From Bacillus sp. (in: firmicutes) (GTDB taxonomy: Bacteria > Bacillota > Bacilli > Bacillales > Bacillaceae_J), in the NCBI GenBank assembly GCA_012842745.1, contig DUSF01000056.1:124001-188000 (forward strand): DNA of 64,000 nt, written 5' to 3'. Positions 28,780 through 39,967 of this stretch are shown here, piece after piece. The notes beneath the pieces are model-generated. The model saw only the letters and a program-made list of their open reading frames with translations. It did not search any database and had not been told where the DNA came from. Each line of letters opens with the position of its first letter. The stretch's first letter is position 1. The translations under genes and the position numbers were made by a program.

Positions 28780-29337
28780 ATGGGACAAACGGTAATTAAA
28801 AATGCAAAAGAAAAAATGAGTAAAGCAATTCAAGCATTTAAACGTGAACTTGCTAGTGTTCGGGCAGGAAGGGCAAATCCATCTTTGTTAGATCGAATTC
28901 AAATCAATTATTATGGTGCGCCAACGCCGTTAAATCAATTATCTTCCATCACTGTTCCTGAGGCACGTCTTTTAGTGATTCAACCCTATGATAAATCTGT
29001 ACTAAATGAAATTGAAAAAGCAATTTTGAAGGCTGATCTTGGCCTGAACCCATCAAATGATGGCTCGATTATTCGAATTTCAATCCCACCATTAACAGAA
29101 GACCGTCGTAAATCTTTGGTGAAAGATGTAAAAGCGATGGCCGAAGATGCCAAAATTGCTGTTAGAAATATTCGCCGTGACGCGAATGACGAATTGAAAA
29201 AGCTTGAAAAGGATGCCCAGATAACAGAAGATGAGCTTCACGGCTTAACTGATGATGTCCAAAAAGAAACAGACAACCATGTAAAAGAAATTGACAATAT
29301 TACGAAAGAAAAAGAGAAAGAAATAATGGAAGTCTAG
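28780..29337 (+). CDS. frr: Ribosome recycling factor
   Basis: A 185-residue RRF, which with EF-G splits post-termination ribosomes. Conserved [19 protein letters not shown] and the C-terminal long helices ([14 protein letters not shown]) are visible. It is co-transcribed with pyrH (2-base gap) and followed by a strong terminator. Confidence 0.98.
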   Translation: MGQTVIKNAKEKMSKAIQAFKRELASVRAGRANPSLLDRIQINYYGAPTPLNQLSSITVPEARLLVIQPYDKSVLNEIEKAILKADLGLNPSNDGSIIRISIPPLTEDRRKSLVKDVKAMAEDAKIAVRNIRRDANDELKKLEKDAQITEDELHGLTDDVQKETDNHVKEIDNITKEKEKEIMEV

Positions 29338-29368
29338 ACTAATTCGCGATACAATAATAATTACAAAG

Positions 29369-29404
29369 AAACCCTCTACCTTTACATTCAGGGGGTTTTT
29401 TTTA
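29369..29404 (+). terminator. Terminator after frr
   Basis: AAACCCTC (29369-29376) pairs with GGGGGTTT (29391-29398), with one G-T pair. A run of T follows. Confidence 0.85.
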
Positions 29405-29441
29405 CTAAGTTAATTCAAAAAAGTTTAGGTGGAGGATTCGA

Positions 29442-30218
29442 ATGCTCGATAAGTTCTCTTTTAGAAGGAACAAAATAGAAGCTAGCGCTTCAAATTATTC
29501 GGTAGAACATATTGATCTTTCTTCCGTACCTAGTCATATTGCAATCATTATGGATGGAAATGGACGTTGGGCAAAAAAAAGAGGGCTACCTCGCATTGCT
29601 GGTCACCATGAAGGAATGAAAGTAGTTCGAAAAATTGTTAAGGCTTCTAATGGAATCGGCGTTAAAGCGTTAACTCTTTATGCATTTTCAACTGAAAATT
29701 GGAAAAGACCGAAGCCAGAAGTTGAGTATCTTATGAAGCTTCCAGAGGAATTTTTAGGGTCATTTTTACCTGAATTAGTAGAAGAAAATGTTCAAGTGCG
29801 TGTGATGGGGAACAAAGACCAACTCCCACAACATACATTAAGAGCGATTAATAAAGCAATCGATGATACGAAGAACAATGATGGACTTATTTTAAACTTT
29901 GCCTTAAATTATGGAAGCCGTTATGAAATTATTGAAGGCATTAAGCAGTTAATAAAAGATAACAATAATGGTAAACTAGAAATAGATGACGTTAATGAGG
30001 AGTTATTTTCCAATTATCTAATGAGTTCTGATTTACCTGATCCTGACTTATTGATTCGAACAAGCGGGGAAATTCGCTTAAGTAATTTCATGCTATGGCA
30101 ATTAGCCTATTCAGAATTTTGGTTTACTGACGTACTATGGCCTGACTTCGAGGAAAGACATTATTATGAGGCGATAATAGAATATCAGCGTCGCGCCCGG
30201 AGGTTTGGTGGCGTCTAA
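29442..30218 (+). CDS. uppS: Undecaprenyl diphosphate synthase
   Basis: A cis-prenyltransferase making the C55 lipid carrier for cell-wall precursors. The 258-residue protein has the substrate-binding motif IIMDGNGRWAKKRGLPR with the catalytic Asp, plus LTLYAFSTENWKRP and the C-terminal LLIRTSGEIRLSNFMLWQ. SD GGTGGAGG before ATG 29442. It heads the uppS-cdsA-dxr-rseP group. Confidence 0.97.
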   Translation: MLDKFSFRRNKIEASASNYSVEHIDLSSVPSHIAIIMDGNGRWAKKRGLPRIAGHHEGMKVVRKIVKASNGIGVKALTLYAFSTENWKRPKPEVEYLMKLPEEFLGSFLPELVEENVQVRVMGNKDQLPQHTLRAINKAIDDTKNNDGLILNFALNYGSRYEIIEGIKQLIKDNNNGKLEIDDVNEELFSNYLMSSDLPDPDLLIRTSGEIRLSNFMLWQLAYSEFWFTDVLWPDFEERHYYEAIIEYQRRARRFGGV

Positions 30219-30237
30219 TTAAAGGTTGTGAATTGAA

Positions 30238-31026
30238 ATGAAAACAAGAATAAGAACAGCAATATTGGCAGCAGCACTTTTTTTACCACTAGTTATTATT
30301 GGAAAAACACCGTTTGTTATATTGGTCTATCTTTTAGGAACGATAGCGTTAAAAGAATTATTGCGGATGAAAAAAATTAAAGTCATATCAATACCCGGTT
30401 TGATTGGTTTCCTATTTTTATGGGTTTTATTACTACCACAATCATTTTTAATTGAACAGGTCGGTACTAATTTTTCAAAAATCGAAGCTGCATTAATTGT
30501 TGTCATGCTGCTTTTGATTTACACGGTCGTTTCTAAAAATGAATTTACGTTTGATGATGCCGGCTTCATGATCTTGTCAACTTTATATATTGGCGTAGGC
30601 TTTTATTATTTAATTGAAACGAGAGTTGCTGGTCTTTCCTTTGTCTTTTTTGCCTTGTTTGTTATTTGGGCGACAGATTCTGGTGCTTATTTTATTGGCA
30701 GGGCATTTGGCAAGAGAAAGCTTTGGCCGGAAATTAGCCCAAATAAAACGGTTGCCGGCTTTGTCGGCGGAATTTTATCGGCATTATTAGTAGGATTTGT
30801 GTTTCAAATGATTAGTCCATTGCACTCCTCCATGATAATTGTATTGATTATTACGATGATTACTTCTTTTTTTGGTCAGATGGGGGACTTAGTCGAGTCT
30901 GCTTTAAAAAGACATTATATTGTCAAAGACTCTGGTCAAATCTTGCCCGGCCATGGGGGGATTTTGGACAGGTTTGATAGTCTTCTTTTCGTATTGCCGA
31001 TTCTTCACTTTTTGCAATTTATTTAA
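30238..31026 (+). CDS. cdsA: Phosphatidate cytidylyltransferase
   Basis: Makes CDP-diacylglycerol for phospholipid synthesis. The 262-residue protein has about seven membrane helices and the CdsA signature SPNKTVAGFVGG, followed by SALKRHYIVKDSGQILPGHG and GILDRFDSL. The start ATG 30238 follows uppS by 19 bases with a weak SD. Confidence 0.96.
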   Translation: MKTRIRTAILAAALFLPLVIIGKTPFVILVYLLGTIALKELLRMKKIKVISIPGLIGFLFLWVLLLPQSFLIEQVGTNFSKIEAALIVVMLLLIYTVVSKNEFTFDDAGFMILSTLYIGVGFYYLIETRVAGLSFVFFALFVIWATDSGAYFIGRAFGKRKLWPEISPNKTVAGFVGGILSALLVGFVFQMISPLHSSMIIVLIITMITSFFGQMGDLVESALKRHYIVKDSGQILPGHGGILDRFDSLLFVLPILHFLQFI

Positions 31027-31038
31027 TAAGGAGCAGCT

Positions 31039-32184
31039 ATGAAAAAAATAAGTTTACTTGGAGCAACTGGCTCAATTGGTACGCAAACATTGGATATCAT
31101 CAAGTTGCATCCAAATCAATTTGAATTAGAAGCGATTTCAATCGGAAAAAATTTAACATTGGGTTTAGAAATTATACATACATTTATACCAAAGGTTGTT
31201 TCAGTCATTGATAAAGAAAGTTCTGAATACATAAAACGAAAGGTTCCCGACCATGTGAGGGTTGTCTATGGTGAAGAGGGATTAATTGAAGTTGCCGCTA
31301 ATAGTGACACGGACGTCTTGGTTAATGCTGTCATGGGAAGTGTAGGTTTAAAGCCAACATTAAAAGCGATTGAAGCTGGGAAAACAATCGCCATCGCCAA
31401 TAAAGAAACGTTAGTAACAGCTGGTCATCTTGTTATGGAAGCGGCTAAAAAGCATCATGTCAATCTTTTACCTGTTGACAGTGAACATTCAGCTATTTTT
31501 CAATGCTTGAATGGGGAAAATAAAAAAGCGTTGGAGCGAATTATTTTAACGGCATCAGGGGGAAGCTTTCGCGATAAAACACGAGCTGAATTAAAGGATG
31601 TTACCGTTGAGTCGGCTCTGAAGCATCCAAATTGGACAATGGGGGCAAAAATTACGATTGATTCAGCAACGATGATGAACAAAGGGCTAGAGGTCATTGA
31701 AGCCCACTGGCTGTTTGATATGCCTTATGAAAAAATCGATGTTGTCATGCACAGAGAAAGCATCATTCATTCTTTAGTAGAGTTTCACGATACGAGTATG
31801 ATTGCACAGATGGGCTCACCAGATATGAGAGTTCCGATTCAATATGCACTAAGCTATCCTGAAAGACTTGCACTACCTACTTTGAAAAGGTTAAACTTAA
31901 TTGATGTCGGAAAACTACATTTTGAAGAGGTAAGTTTAGAAAGATTCCGTTGCTTAGAATATGCTTATGACGCCGGGAAAATTGGTGGCACAATGACAAC
32001 GGTATTAAATGCTGCTAATGAGGAAGCAGTGCAACTATTTTTAAATGGACAAATAAGCTTTCTTGAAATAGAGGATTATATTGCCCAGGCCCTTGAACAA
32101 CATACTCCTCTTTCCCATCCAGATTTAGAAACAATTGTAGCGGTGGATGAACAGACGAGAAGATTCGTTAAATCATTATTGTAA
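31039..32184 (+). CDS. dxr: 1-deoxy-D-xylulose 5-phosphate reductoisomerase
   Basis: Second step of the MEP isoprenoid pathway. The 381-residue enzyme begins with the NADPH-binding motif [16 protein letters not shown]. It then has [12 protein letters not shown] and the metal/substrate region [13 protein letters not shown], and later [27 protein letters not shown] before ATG 31039. Confidence 0.97.
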   Translation: MKKISLLGATGSIGTQTLDIIKLHPNQFELEAISIGKNLTLGLEIIHTFIPKVVSVIDKESSEYIKRKVPDHVRVVYGEEGLIEVAANSDTDVLVNAVMGSVGLKPTLKAIEAGKTIAIANKETLVTAGHLVMEAAKKHHVNLLPVDSEHSAIFQCLNGENKKALERIILTASGGSFRDKTRAELKDVTVESALKHPNWTMGAKITIDSATMMNKGLEVIEAHWLFDMPYEKIDVVMHRESIIHSLVEFHDTSMIAQMGSPDMRVPIQYALSYPERLALPTLKRLNLIDVGKLHFEEVSLERFRCLEYAYDAGKIGGTMTTVLNAANEEAVQLFLNGQISFLEIEDYIAQALEQHTPLSHPDLETIVAVDEQTRRFVKSLL

Positions 32185-32216
32185 ATTAGACAATAATTGA
32201 AAAGGTGGTTATTCAT

Positions 32217-33467
32217 TTGAACACGGTAATTGCATTCATTATTATTTTTGGTGCGCTTGTTTTTTTTCATGAACTAGGGCATTTAGTATTTGCAAAACGA
32301 GCTGGAATGCTTTGTCGTGAATTTGCAATTGGCTTCGGTCCGAAGGTGTTTTCCTTTCGTAGGAATGAAACCCTTTATACAATCCGTTTATTACCATTAG
32401 GGGGATTTGTTAGGGTGGCAGGTGAGGATCCAGAGTTAGTAGAAGTAAAGCCTGGCTATAATGTTGGCTTAGTATTTGGTAAAAACGATAAAGTTTCAAA
32501 AATTGTCGTCAATAATAAATCAAAATATCCGAATGCAAAAGTCATTGAAGTTGAACATATTGATTTAGTTTATCAATTGTCTATTTCTGGATATGAACAA
32601 GATGAAGAGGCGTTGCAAACGTTTCGAATTGATGAAAGGGCGATGTTAGTTTCAGATGATCAAGAAACACAAATTGCTCCTTACCATCGCCAGTTTGCCT
32701 CGAAAACTATCCCACAGCGGGCGATGCAAATTTTTGCAGGGCCGATGATGAACTTTATATTGGCTATAGTGTTGTTCATTATTTTAGGCAGCCTTGTCGG
32801 AACTCCTAGTAAAGAGCCGATTTTAGGTGAATTAATAAACGATAGTTCAGCCGTTTCGGCTGGTTTAAAGCAAGGTGATAGAGTATTATCAATTGATAAT
32901 GTAGCAATAACTAATTGGGAAGAAATGGTGGGAATTATACAAAAAAATGCTGAAAAACCATTGCACTTTATAGTTGATCGTAATGGAAAGCAGCTAGATT
33001 TCGAAGTCACTCCAAAACTCCGTGATAATAGTGGTATTGGCTATATTGGTATTTATCAAACTTTTGAAAAGTCCCTTATTGGTTCAGTTGTGTATGGTTT
33101 TGAACAAACCTATGATTTGACCATACAAATTATCTTTGCATTAGGACAGCTCATTGTTGGGCAGTCTTCGATTGATGATCTTGCAGGTCCTGTCGGAATT
33201 TACAATCTTACTGACCAAGTGGCCCAAACTGGTATTTTCAATTTAATTTTATTGGCTGCTGGTCTAAGTATAAACCTTGGGATTGTTAATTTATTGCCAC
33301 TTCCAGCTCTAGATGGGGGAAGGCTCCTATTTATTGGCGTTGAGGCGGTACGCGGCAAACCGATTGATCCACAAAAAGAAGGAATTGTTCATTTTATTGG
33401 CTTTGCTTTATTGATGCTATTAATGCTTGTTGTAACTTGGAATGATATTCAAAGATATTTCCTATAA
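32217..33467 (+). CDS. rseP: Site-2 intramembrane zinc protease RseP/RasP
   Basis: Cleaves anti-sigma factors and other membrane substrates within the bilayer. TTG 32217 with SD AAAGGTGGT (32201-32209) gives 416 residues starting MNTVIAFIIIFG. The zinc motif HELGH is in the first helix and the second metal ligand motif LDGGR in the C-terminal part. A PDZ domain lies at about residues 200-280. There are four membrane helices. Confidence 0.96.
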   Translation: MNTVIAFIIIFGALVFFHELGHLVFAKRAGMLCREFAIGFGPKVFSFRRNETLYTIRLLPLGGFVRVAGEDPELVEVKPGYNVGLVFGKNDKVSKIVVNNKSKYPNAKVIEVEHIDLVYQLSISGYEQDEEALQTFRIDERAMLVSDDQETQIAPYHRQFASKTIPQRAMQIFAGPMMNFILAIVLFIILGSLVGTPSKEPILGELINDSSAVSAGLKQGDRVLSIDNVAITNWEEMVGIIQKNAEKPLHFIVDRNGKQLDFEVTPKLRDNSGIGYIGIYQTFEKSLIGSVVYGFEQTYDLTIQIIFALGQLIVGQSSIDDLAGPVGIYNLTDQVAQTGIFNLILLAAGLSINLGIVNLLPLPALDGGRLLFIGVEAVRGKPIDPQKEGIVHFIGFALLMLLMLVVTWNDIQRYFL

Positions 33468-33476
33468 TTTGTTCTT

Positions 33477-33505
33477 TTAATCAACTAAATAATTGCTGTT
33501 ATAAT
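33477..33505 (+). promoter_or_regulatory. Putative SigA promoter of proS
   Basis: -35 TTAATC (33477-33482, weak), 17-base spacer, and -10 TATAAT (33500-33505) with an extended TG. The start codon is 15 bases beyond the -10, so the leader would be very short. Confidence 0.5.
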
Positions 33506-33519
33506 GAAGAGGTGCGAAG

Positions 33520-35226
33520 ATGAAACAAAGTAAAATGCTTATTCCCACACTTAGAGATGTTCCGGCTGATGCAGATATTAAAAGTCATCAATTATTATTA
33601 AGAGCCGGTTTCATGCGACAAAATGCATCCGGTGTATATAGTTATTTACCATTAGCTAATAAGGTTCTCCAAAAAGTGGAACAAATTGTTCGTGAAGAAA
33701 TGGATGCTGCAGGCGGTTCAGAGTTATTAATGCCAACTTTACAGCCTGCGGAATTATGGCAGGAAACAGGGCGCTGGTATAATTATGGTTCCGAGTTATT
33801 TAGAATAAAAGACCGCCATGCCCGTGACTTTGCCCTTGGTCCTACACATGAAGAAGTAATCACGTCATTAGTTCGTGATGAAATCAGTTCTTATAAAAAG
33901 CTTCCGCTTATTTTATATCAAATACAAACAAAATTCCGTGACGAGGCCCGTCCTCGCTTTGGACTTCTTCGTGGACGGGAATTTATCATGAAGGATGCTT
34001 ATTCGTTCCATGCTTCGAAAGAGAGCTTAGACGAGGCGTATAATGACATGGTAACGGCTTACTCTACTATTTTTAGAAGATGTGGGTTGAATTTTAGAGC
34101 GGTTATTGCTGATTCTGGGGCGATTGGCGGTAAAAATTCACAAGAGTTTATGGTTCTAACAGAAGTCGGGGAGGACACGATTGCCTATTCCAATGAATCT
34201 GAATTTGCAGCTAATATCGAAATGGCACCTGTTCATGTACAATATGAAAAATCTAATGAGGCATTAGCTTCATTGGAAAAAGTGGAAACGAAAAATAAAA
34301 AAACGATTGAAGAGGTTTCCGAGTTTTTACATGTATCAAAAGAAAAATGCTTAAAATCATTGCTTTTTAAAGTTGATGAAAAATATGTATTAGTCGTTGT
34401 GCGGGGAGACCACGAAGTCAACGATATTAAAGTGAAAAATTTATTAGAGGCAAAAGTAGTAGAGCTTGCTTCACCAGAAGAAACATTAGAGATTTTAAAA
34501 GCTGAGGTTGGATCAGTGGGCCCGATAGGGTTAACAGAGGAAATTGATATTATTGCAGACCAAGCTGTTCAATATGTTGTGAATGGTGTCTGCGGTGCTA
34601 ATGAAACTGATTACCACTATACTGGTGTAAATATTGGTCGCGATTTTCAGCCGAGTCAGATTGCTGATTTACGCTTTATTCAAGTAGGTGACCCTTCACC
34701 TGATGGAAAGGGAACGATTCAGTTTGCGGAAGGCATTGAAGTTGGCCATGTCTTTAAATTGGGTACTGTATACAGTGAGTCAATGAAAGCGACCTATCTT
34801 GATGAAAATGGAAAATCACACCCAATGATTATGGGCTGCTATGGAATTGGCGTTTCAAGAACTGTTGCTGCAATCGTCGAACAACATCATGATGAAAATG
34901 GTATTATTTGGCCTGTTTCAGTGACACCATTTGAAGTACATCTTATTCCAATAAATATGAAAACGGAAGCACAAAAAGAACTAGCTGACGAGATTTATGA
35001 ACAGTTAAATAGGGCCTCTATTTCTGTCTTATATGATGACCGCAATGAGCGGCCTGGTGTTAAATTTGCCGACTCTGATTTGTTTGGATTTCCAATTCGG
35101 GTTACCGTTGGTAAAAAGTGCGAGGAAGGCATTGTTGAAGTAAAGCTTCGTAAGTCTGGCGAAGTAGTAGAAGTAGCTGTGGCTGAATTAATAGATTGTT
35201 TAAAAGAAAAACTTAATTCCTATTAA
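33520..35226 (+). CDS. proS: Prolyl-tRNA synthetase
   Basis: A class II synthetase of 568 residues, bacterial type with an inserted editing domain (about residues 225-405). Motif 2 ([21 protein letters not shown], seen near residues 140-160), motif 3 ([17 protein letters not shown]) and the C-terminal anticodon-binding domain are present. SD AGAGGTGCGAAG before ATG 33520. Confidence 0.97.
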   Translation: MKQSKMLIPTLRDVPADADIKSHQLLLRAGFMRQNASGVYSYLPLANKVLQKVEQIVREEMDAAGGSELLMPTLQPAELWQETGRWYNYGSELFRIKDRHARDFALGPTHEEVITSLVRDEISSYKKLPLILYQIQTKFRDEARPRFGLLRGREFIMKDAYSFHASKESLDEAYNDMVTAYSTIFRRCGLNFRAVIADSGAIGGKNSQEFMVLTEVGEDTIAYSNESEFAANIEMAPVHVQYEKSNEALASLEKVETKNKKTIEEVSEFLHVSKEKCLKSLLFKVDEKYVLVVVRGDHEVNDIKVKNLLEAKVVELASPEETLEILKAEVGSVGPIGLTEEIDIIADQAVQYVVNGVCGANETDYHYTGVNIGRDFQPSQIADLRFIQVGDPSPDGKGTIQFAEGIEVGHVFKLGTVYSESMKATYLDENGKSHPMIMGCYGIGVSRTVAAIVEQHHDENGIIWPVSVTPFEVHLIPINMKTEAQKELADEIYEQLNRASISVLYDDRNERPGVKFADSDLFGFPIRVTVGKKCEEGIVEVKLRKSGEVVEVAVAELIDCLKEKLNSY

Positions 35227-35251
35227 GATTTATGTGAAAGCAACCATATTT

Positions 35252-35301
35252 AAGGTACCTCTTTTTCGCCTTGAGGTACCTTCCTTATTTGTTTTTGTTT
35301 T
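35252..35301 (+). terminator. Terminator/attenuator between proS and polC
   Basis: Perfect 10-bp inverted repeat AAGGTACCTC (35252-35261) / GAGGTACCTT (35273-35282), followed by a T-rich tract to 35301. It ends 17 bases before the polC start. Confidence 0.65.
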
Positions 35302-35317
35302 AGAGGGGGGATATGGA

Positions 35318-38300
35318 ATGTCTAAAGATATCGCCATAAGAAAAGAACGGTTTCAGCTATTAGTAGAGCAAATTTCTTTACCCGTACAAATAATAGATTC
35401 ATATTTTCAAGATGCGTTGATTGAAAAGCTAACAATTGAACGGAGTACAAAGTCTTGGCATTTTGAATTTAGACTTGAAACTCACTTACCTCTTGAAGTG
35501 TACTTATTATTCAAATCTCATTTAATCAATACTTTTCAACATATTGCTACTATAACATTTTCGTTATCATATTCAGCACCAGCTTTTTCTGAGACGATGA
35601 TTCGGGAATATTGGCCGTTTATAATCGAGCAACTAGAGGGGATCTCACCGTCCCTCTTATCCCTTTTTAGGGAGCAAAAACCGAAGCAGAATGGCAATAA
35701 GCTTTTTCTTAATGTTCGCAATGAGCCAGAAGCGGCAACAGTTAAAAAGAAGCAGGTAAATTTTGAAACTATTTTTCAAACGTTAGGCTTTCCGTTGTTT
35801 GCGATTGAAACGGAAATCATTCAATCTGATGAAGAGTTTATCAAGTTTAAGGATCAGACGGAGCAAGAAGACCGTACGAAAATGCTCGAAGCGCTTGTCT
35901 TCTCTGAACAGAATAAAAAGCCAAGCCAAGAGAAGGTCGAAGAACAAACAGGCCCGCTTACAATTGGTTATATCATTAAAGATAATCCAGTTCCGATAAA
36001 AGAAATCCAAGAGGAGGAGCGGCGCATCACAATTCAAGGCTATGTGTTTTTCAGCGAAGTAAAAGAGCTGCGCAGCGGTCGTTCCTTGTTAACATTCAAA
36101 ATTACCGATTACACTGATTCGTTAATGATTAAAGTATTTTCCCGTGATAATGATGATGTTCCATTGTTACAATCTATTAAAAAAGGCATGTGGGTTAAGG
36201 TGCGTGGCGGCATTCAAAATGATACATTTGTCCGCGACCTTGTGATGATGGCGCAAGATATAAATGAAATAAAAGCGAGTGAGCGCGAGGATACGGCAGA
36301 AGAAAAGCGAGTAGAACTTCATCTTCATACGCCAATGAGTCAAATGGATGCGGTCACATCCATTTCAGACCTTGTCAAGCAAGCGGGAAAATGGGGGCAT
36401 AAGGCGATTGCGGTCACAGACCATGCTGTAGTTCAATCGTTCCCTGAAGCATATGCCGCGGGTAAAAAGAATGGAGTCAAAATATTATATGGCTTGGAAG
36501 CAAATCTAGTTGATGATGGGGTTCCGATTGCCTATAATCCTAGTCATCGGTTACTTGCCGATGAAACATATATTGTTTTTGACGTAGAAACAACAGGTCT
36601 TTCTGCTGTTTATGACACGATTATTGAACTTGCCGCTGTGAAAGTGAAAAATGGGGAAATTATTGATCGCTTTGAAGCATTTGCCAATCCACACCATCCC
36701 CTTTCAGCAACAACAATCGAGCTAACAGGGATTACTGATGATATGGTCAAGGATGCGCCAGATATTGCCGAGGTTATTAAACAATATCATGAGTGGATTG
36801 GTGACGATATTTTAGTAGCTCATAACGCCAGCTTTGATATGGGCTTTTTAAATATGGCCTTGCAAAAGATTGGCATGAAAAAAGCTGCAAATCCGGTTAT
36901 TGATACGCTTGAATTAGGGAGATATTTATATCCAGAGTTGAAAAATCATCGTTTAAATACATTGTGTAAAAAGTTTGATATAGAACTAACCCAGCATCAT
37001 CGTGCAATCTATGATGCGGAAGCAACGGGCTATTTATTAATAAAAATGCTAAAAGATAGTAATGAAAAAGAAATTCGCTATCATGACGAATTAAATAAAA
37101 ATATGGGACAATCGGATGCTTATCGAAGGTCACGTCCATTCCATTGCATTTTGCTTGCTCAAAATAGCGTGGGCTTAAAAAATTTATTTAAGCTAGTATC
37201 TTTTTCACACATCGATTATTTTTACCGTGTTCCAAGAATTCCAAGGTCTTTGTTAATTCAATACCGCGAAGGTTTAATTATCGGTTCTGGATGTGATAAA
37301 GGGGAAGTTTTTGAAGCAATGATGCAAAAGTCACCTGAAGAGGCCGAGGAAATTGCTCAGTTTTATGATTATCTAGAAATCCAACCGCCTTCTAATTACT
37401 ATCATTTAATTGAAAAAGAGCTCATCCGCAATGAACAAGCATTACTAGCGATTTTACGAAACATTGTCAAGCTTGGTGAAAAGTTAGGGAAGTTGGTCGT
37501 CGCTACAGGCAATGTCCATTATTTAAATGTAGAAGACCATATTTATCGAAAAATCCTCATTGCTTCCCAAGGAGGAAATCCGCTAAATAGACAAACGCAG
37601 CCACTTGTTCATTTTCGAACGACAAATGACATGCTTGAATGTATGGCCTTTTTAGGAGAAGAAAAAGCGAAGGAAGTTGTGATTACAAATACAAACAAAA
37701 TCGCGGAGCAAATTGAAGAGATTAAACCGATTAAAGACGATTTATACACGCCGAAAATTGAAGGAGCAGACGAAGAAATCCGCAAGATGAGCTACGAGCG
37801 AGCTCGCCTAATCTACGGCGACAATCTCCCGGAAATTATCGAGGCGAGGCTTGAAAAAGAATTAAAAAGTATCATTGGCCATGGTTTTGCGGTTATCTAT
37901 TTAATTTCCCATAAGCTTGTAAAAAAATCGCTTAATGACGGTTATTTAGTAGGCTCACGGGGATCTGTCGGCTCATCGTTCGTTGCTACGATGACAGAAA
38001 TTACCGAAGTTAATCCGTTGCCACCACATTATGTTTGTCCAAATTGCAAGCATTCTGAGTTTTTTGATGATGGCTCTGTTAGCTCTGGTTTTGACTTGCC
38101 TGATAAGCTTTGTCCGGAATGCGGCACTAATTACAAGAAAGATGGTCATGACATCCCGTTTGAGACGTTCCTAGGCTTTAAAGGGGATAAGGTTCCTGAT
38201 ATCGACTTGAATTTCTCAGGGGATTATCAGCCGCGTGCCCATAATTATACGAAGGTTCTTTTTGGAGAGGATTATGTATACCGTGCAGGAACAATTGGTA

Positions 38301-39616
38301 CAGTTGCCGATAAAACAGCTTTTGGCTATGTAAAAGGCTATGCTTCGGATCATAATTTAACGTTCCGAAATGCCGAGGTGGAGCGGCTTGCCACAGGCTG
38401 TACAGGGGCAAAAAGAACAACAGGCCAGCACCCTGGTGGAATCATTGTTATTCCGGACTACATGGATGTCTATGATTTTACACCGATTCAATACCCGGCA
38501 GACGATGTTGGTGCTGAATGGAAAACAACCCATTTTGATTTTCATTCCATCCATGATAATGTCTTGAAGCTTGATATACTTGGACACGACGACCCGACGG
38601 TCATTCGGATGCTTCAAGATTTAAGCGGGATTGATCCAAAAACAATCCCAACGGACGACAAAGAAGTAATGAAAATTTTTTCTGGACTCGAATCAATCGG
38701 TGTGACAGAAGAACAAATTATGTGTAAAACCGGGACATTAGGAATACCGGAATTTGGCACAAAGTTCGTAAGACAAATGCTTGAAGATACAAAACCAAGT
38801 ACGTTTTCCGAGCTTGTGCAAATTTCAGGATTATCCCATGGGACAGATGTATGGTTAAATAACGCCAATGAACTCATTCAAAATGGTACGTGTACGTTAA
38901 GCGAAGTTATTGGTTGTCGTGATGATATCATGGTCTATTTAATATACAAAGGTCTAGAGCCTTCATTAGCTTTTAAAATCATGGAATCCGTTCGTAAAGG
39001 GAAAGGATTAACGGATGAATTTATCGAGGAAATGAAAAATAATAATGTCCCGAATTGGTATATTGATTCATGTCAAAAAATTAAATATATGTTCCCGAAA
39101 GCCCATGCTGCCGCTTATGTATTAATGGCAGTGCGGATTGCCTATTTTAAAGTGCATTATCCGATTCTTTTTTATGCTGCTTATTTTACAGTCCGTGCCG
39201 ATGATTTCGATATCGATGCCATGGTTAAGGGCAGCAATGCGATTCGAAGCAAGATAGAGGAAATCAATGCAAAAGGATTGGATGCATCAACAAAGGAAAA
39301 GAATTTACAAACGGTGCTGGAAATAGCTTTAGAAACATGCGAGCGCGGCTTTTCTTTCCAGAAAATAGACTTGTATCGTTCAAGTGCGTCTGAGTTTATT
39401 GTTGATGGCAATACATTAATTCCACCTTTTAACTCGATTCCTGGCCTTGGTACAAATGCTGCTGTAAATATTGTCAAGGCAAGGGAAGAAGGCGAATTCC
39501 TATCAAAAGAGGATTTGCAGCAACGAAGTAAAATTTCGAAAACAGTGTTAGAATATCTTGAAAACCAAGGCTGTCTAGAAGGGCTACCAGATCAAAACCA
39601 GTTATCACTATTCTAG
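35318..39616 (+). CDS. polC: DNA polymerase III PolC, alpha subunit with proofreading exonuclease
   Basis: The main replicative polymerase of low-GC Gram-positives, 1432 residues from ATG 35318 (SD AGAGGGGGG). Domains in order: N-terminal tau-binding region; OB fold (about 240-320); PHP domain ([15 protein letters not shown]) split by the DEDDh exonuclease (FDVETTG, HNASFD, about 420-590); zinc-binding CPNCKH...CPECG near 905-950; polymerase palm with [13 protein letters not shown]-terminal helix-hairpin-helix. An earlier upstream in-frame extension is ruled out by the terminator hairpin lying in it. Confidence 0.98.
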   Translation: MSKDIAIRKERFQLLVEQISLPVQIIDSYFQDALIEKLTIERSTKSWHFEFRLETHLPLEVYLLFKSHLINTFQHIATITFSLSYSAPAFSETMIREYWPFIIEQLEGISPSLLSLFREQKPKQNGNKLFLNVRNEPEAATVKKKQVNFETIFQTLGFPLFAIETEIIQSDEEFIKFKDQTEQEDRTKMLEALVFSEQNKKPSQEKVEEQTGPLTIGYIIKDNPVPIKEIQEEERRITIQGYVFFSEVKELRSGRSLLTFKITDYTDSLMIKVFSRDNDDVPLLQSIKKGMWVKVRGGIQNDTFVRDLVMMAQDINEIKASEREDTAEEKRVELHLHTPMSQMDAVTSISDLVKQAGKWGHKAIAVTDHAVVQSFPEAYAAGKKNGVKILYGLEANLVDDGVPIAYNPSHRLLADETYIVFDVETTGLSAVYDTIIELAAVKVKNGEIIDRFEAFANPHHPLSATTIELTGITDDMVKDAPDIAEVIKQYHEWIGDDILVAHNASFDMGFLNMALQKIGMKKAANPVIDTLELGRYLYPELKNHRLNTLCKKFDIELTQHHRAIYDAEATGYLLIKMLKDSNEKEIRYHDELNKNMGQSDAYRRSRPFHCILLAQNSVGLKNLFKLVSFSHIDYFYRVPRIPRSLLIQYREGLIIGSGCDKGEVFEAMMQKSPEEAEEIAQFYDYLEIQPPSNYYHLIEKELIRNEQALLAILRNIVKLGEKLGKLVVATGNVHYLNVEDHIYRKILIASQGGNPLNRQTQPLVHFRTTNDMLECMAFLGEEKAKEVVITNTNKIAEQIEEIKPIKDDLYTPKIEGADEEIRKMSYERARLIYGDNLPEIIEARLEKELKSIIGHGFAVIYLISHKLVKKSLNDGYLVGSRGSVGSSFVATMTEITEVNPLPPHYVCPNCKHSEFFDDGSVSSGFDLPDKLCPECGTNYKKDGHDIPFETFLGFKGDKVPDIDLNFSGDYQPRAHNYTKVLFGEDYVYRAGTIGTVADKTAFGYVKGYASDHNLTFRNAEVERLATGCTGAKRTTGQHPGGIIVIPDYMDVYDFTPIQYPADDVGAEWKTTHFDFHSIHDNVLKLDILGHDDPTVIRMLQDLSGIDPKTIPTDDKEVMKIFSGLESIGVTEEQIMCKTGTLGIPEFGTKFVRQMLEDTKPSTFSELVQISGLSHGTDVWLNNANELIQNGTCTLSEVIGCRDDIMVYLIYKGLEPSLAFKIMESVRKGKGLTDEFIEEMKNNNVPNWYIDSCQKIKYMFPKAHAAAYVLMAVRIAYFKVHYPILFYAAYFTVRADDFDIDAMVKGSNAIRSKIEEINAKGLDASTKEKNLQTVLEIALETCERGFSFQKIDLYRSSASEFIVDGNTLIPPFNSIPGLGTNAAVNIVKAREEGEFLSKEDLQQRSKISKTVLEYLENQGCLEGLPDQNQLSLF

Positions 39617-39620
39617 ATGT

Positions 39621-39765
39621 TGTCTAGCTACAGCGCCCAGCGACGAGACGGGCAAGCCACCTCCCTACGATAAGTCAACATCGAAGCGCATTTGCGCTTC
39701 GTGTTTCCTTCATCTCGGTCGATGTGCTCCAGTCCATACGTCGCTAAACGGGCGCTTTCTCTTTT
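39621..39765 (+). repeat. Palindromic MITE-like repeat between polC and rimP
   Basis: A GC-richer block with nested inverted repeats. The outer ones are AGCGCCC (39632-39638) / GGGCGCT (39750-39756) and AGCGACG (39639-39645) / CGTCGCT (39739-39745). An inner perfect palindrome is CGAAGCGCA / TGCGCTTCG (39682-39690 / 39693-39701), with ACATCGA/TCGATGT around it. The start TGTCTAGCTACAGCGCC and the end GGGCGCTTTCTCTTTT resemble short interspersed elements I recall from Bacillus genomes. No second copy is in this window. Confidence 0.6.
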
Positions 39766-39771
39766 CGTGTG

Positions 39772-39800
39772 TTGCATAAATTTAGGCTATATGGTATAGT
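39772..39800 (+). promoter_or_regulatory. SigA-type promoter of the rimP-nusA-infB operon
   Basis: -35 TTGCAT (39772-39777), 17-base spacer and -10 TATAGT (39795-39800) with an extended TG. The 14 bases CTATATGGTATAGT are identical to those in the rpsB promoter. Confidence 0.75.
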
Positions 39801-39836
39801 TTAAGGCGATGATACGAAAAATACTGGTAAAAGATG

Positions 39837-39867
39837 AAGAGTGGGCCAAAACCCGCTCTTTTATTTT
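39837..39867 (+). terminator. First leader terminator of the rimP-nusA operon
   Basis: AAGAGTGGG / CCCGCTCTT (one G-T pair) with a 6-base loop, then TTTTATTTTC. It lies about 35 bases after the predicted transcription start. In B. subtilis this leader is known to contain a NusA-dependent terminator for autoregulation. Confidence 0.7.
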
Positions 39868-39909
39868 CAATGATTTCTGCTTATGGAATGCATAACACTC
39901 ATCTACTTG

Positions 39910-39936
39910 TCCCTGCTTTTTAAGCAGGGAATTTTA
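39910..39936 (+). terminator. Second leader terminator of the rimP-nusA operon
   Basis: TCCCTGCTT / AAGCAGGGA stem with a TTT loop, followed by ATTTTAT. It is 32 bases before the rimP start. Together with the upstream hairpin it suggests control of the whole operon by termination. Confidence 0.65.
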
Positions 39937-39967
39937 TATCAAATCGTTAGTCATAAGGGGGGTAAAT

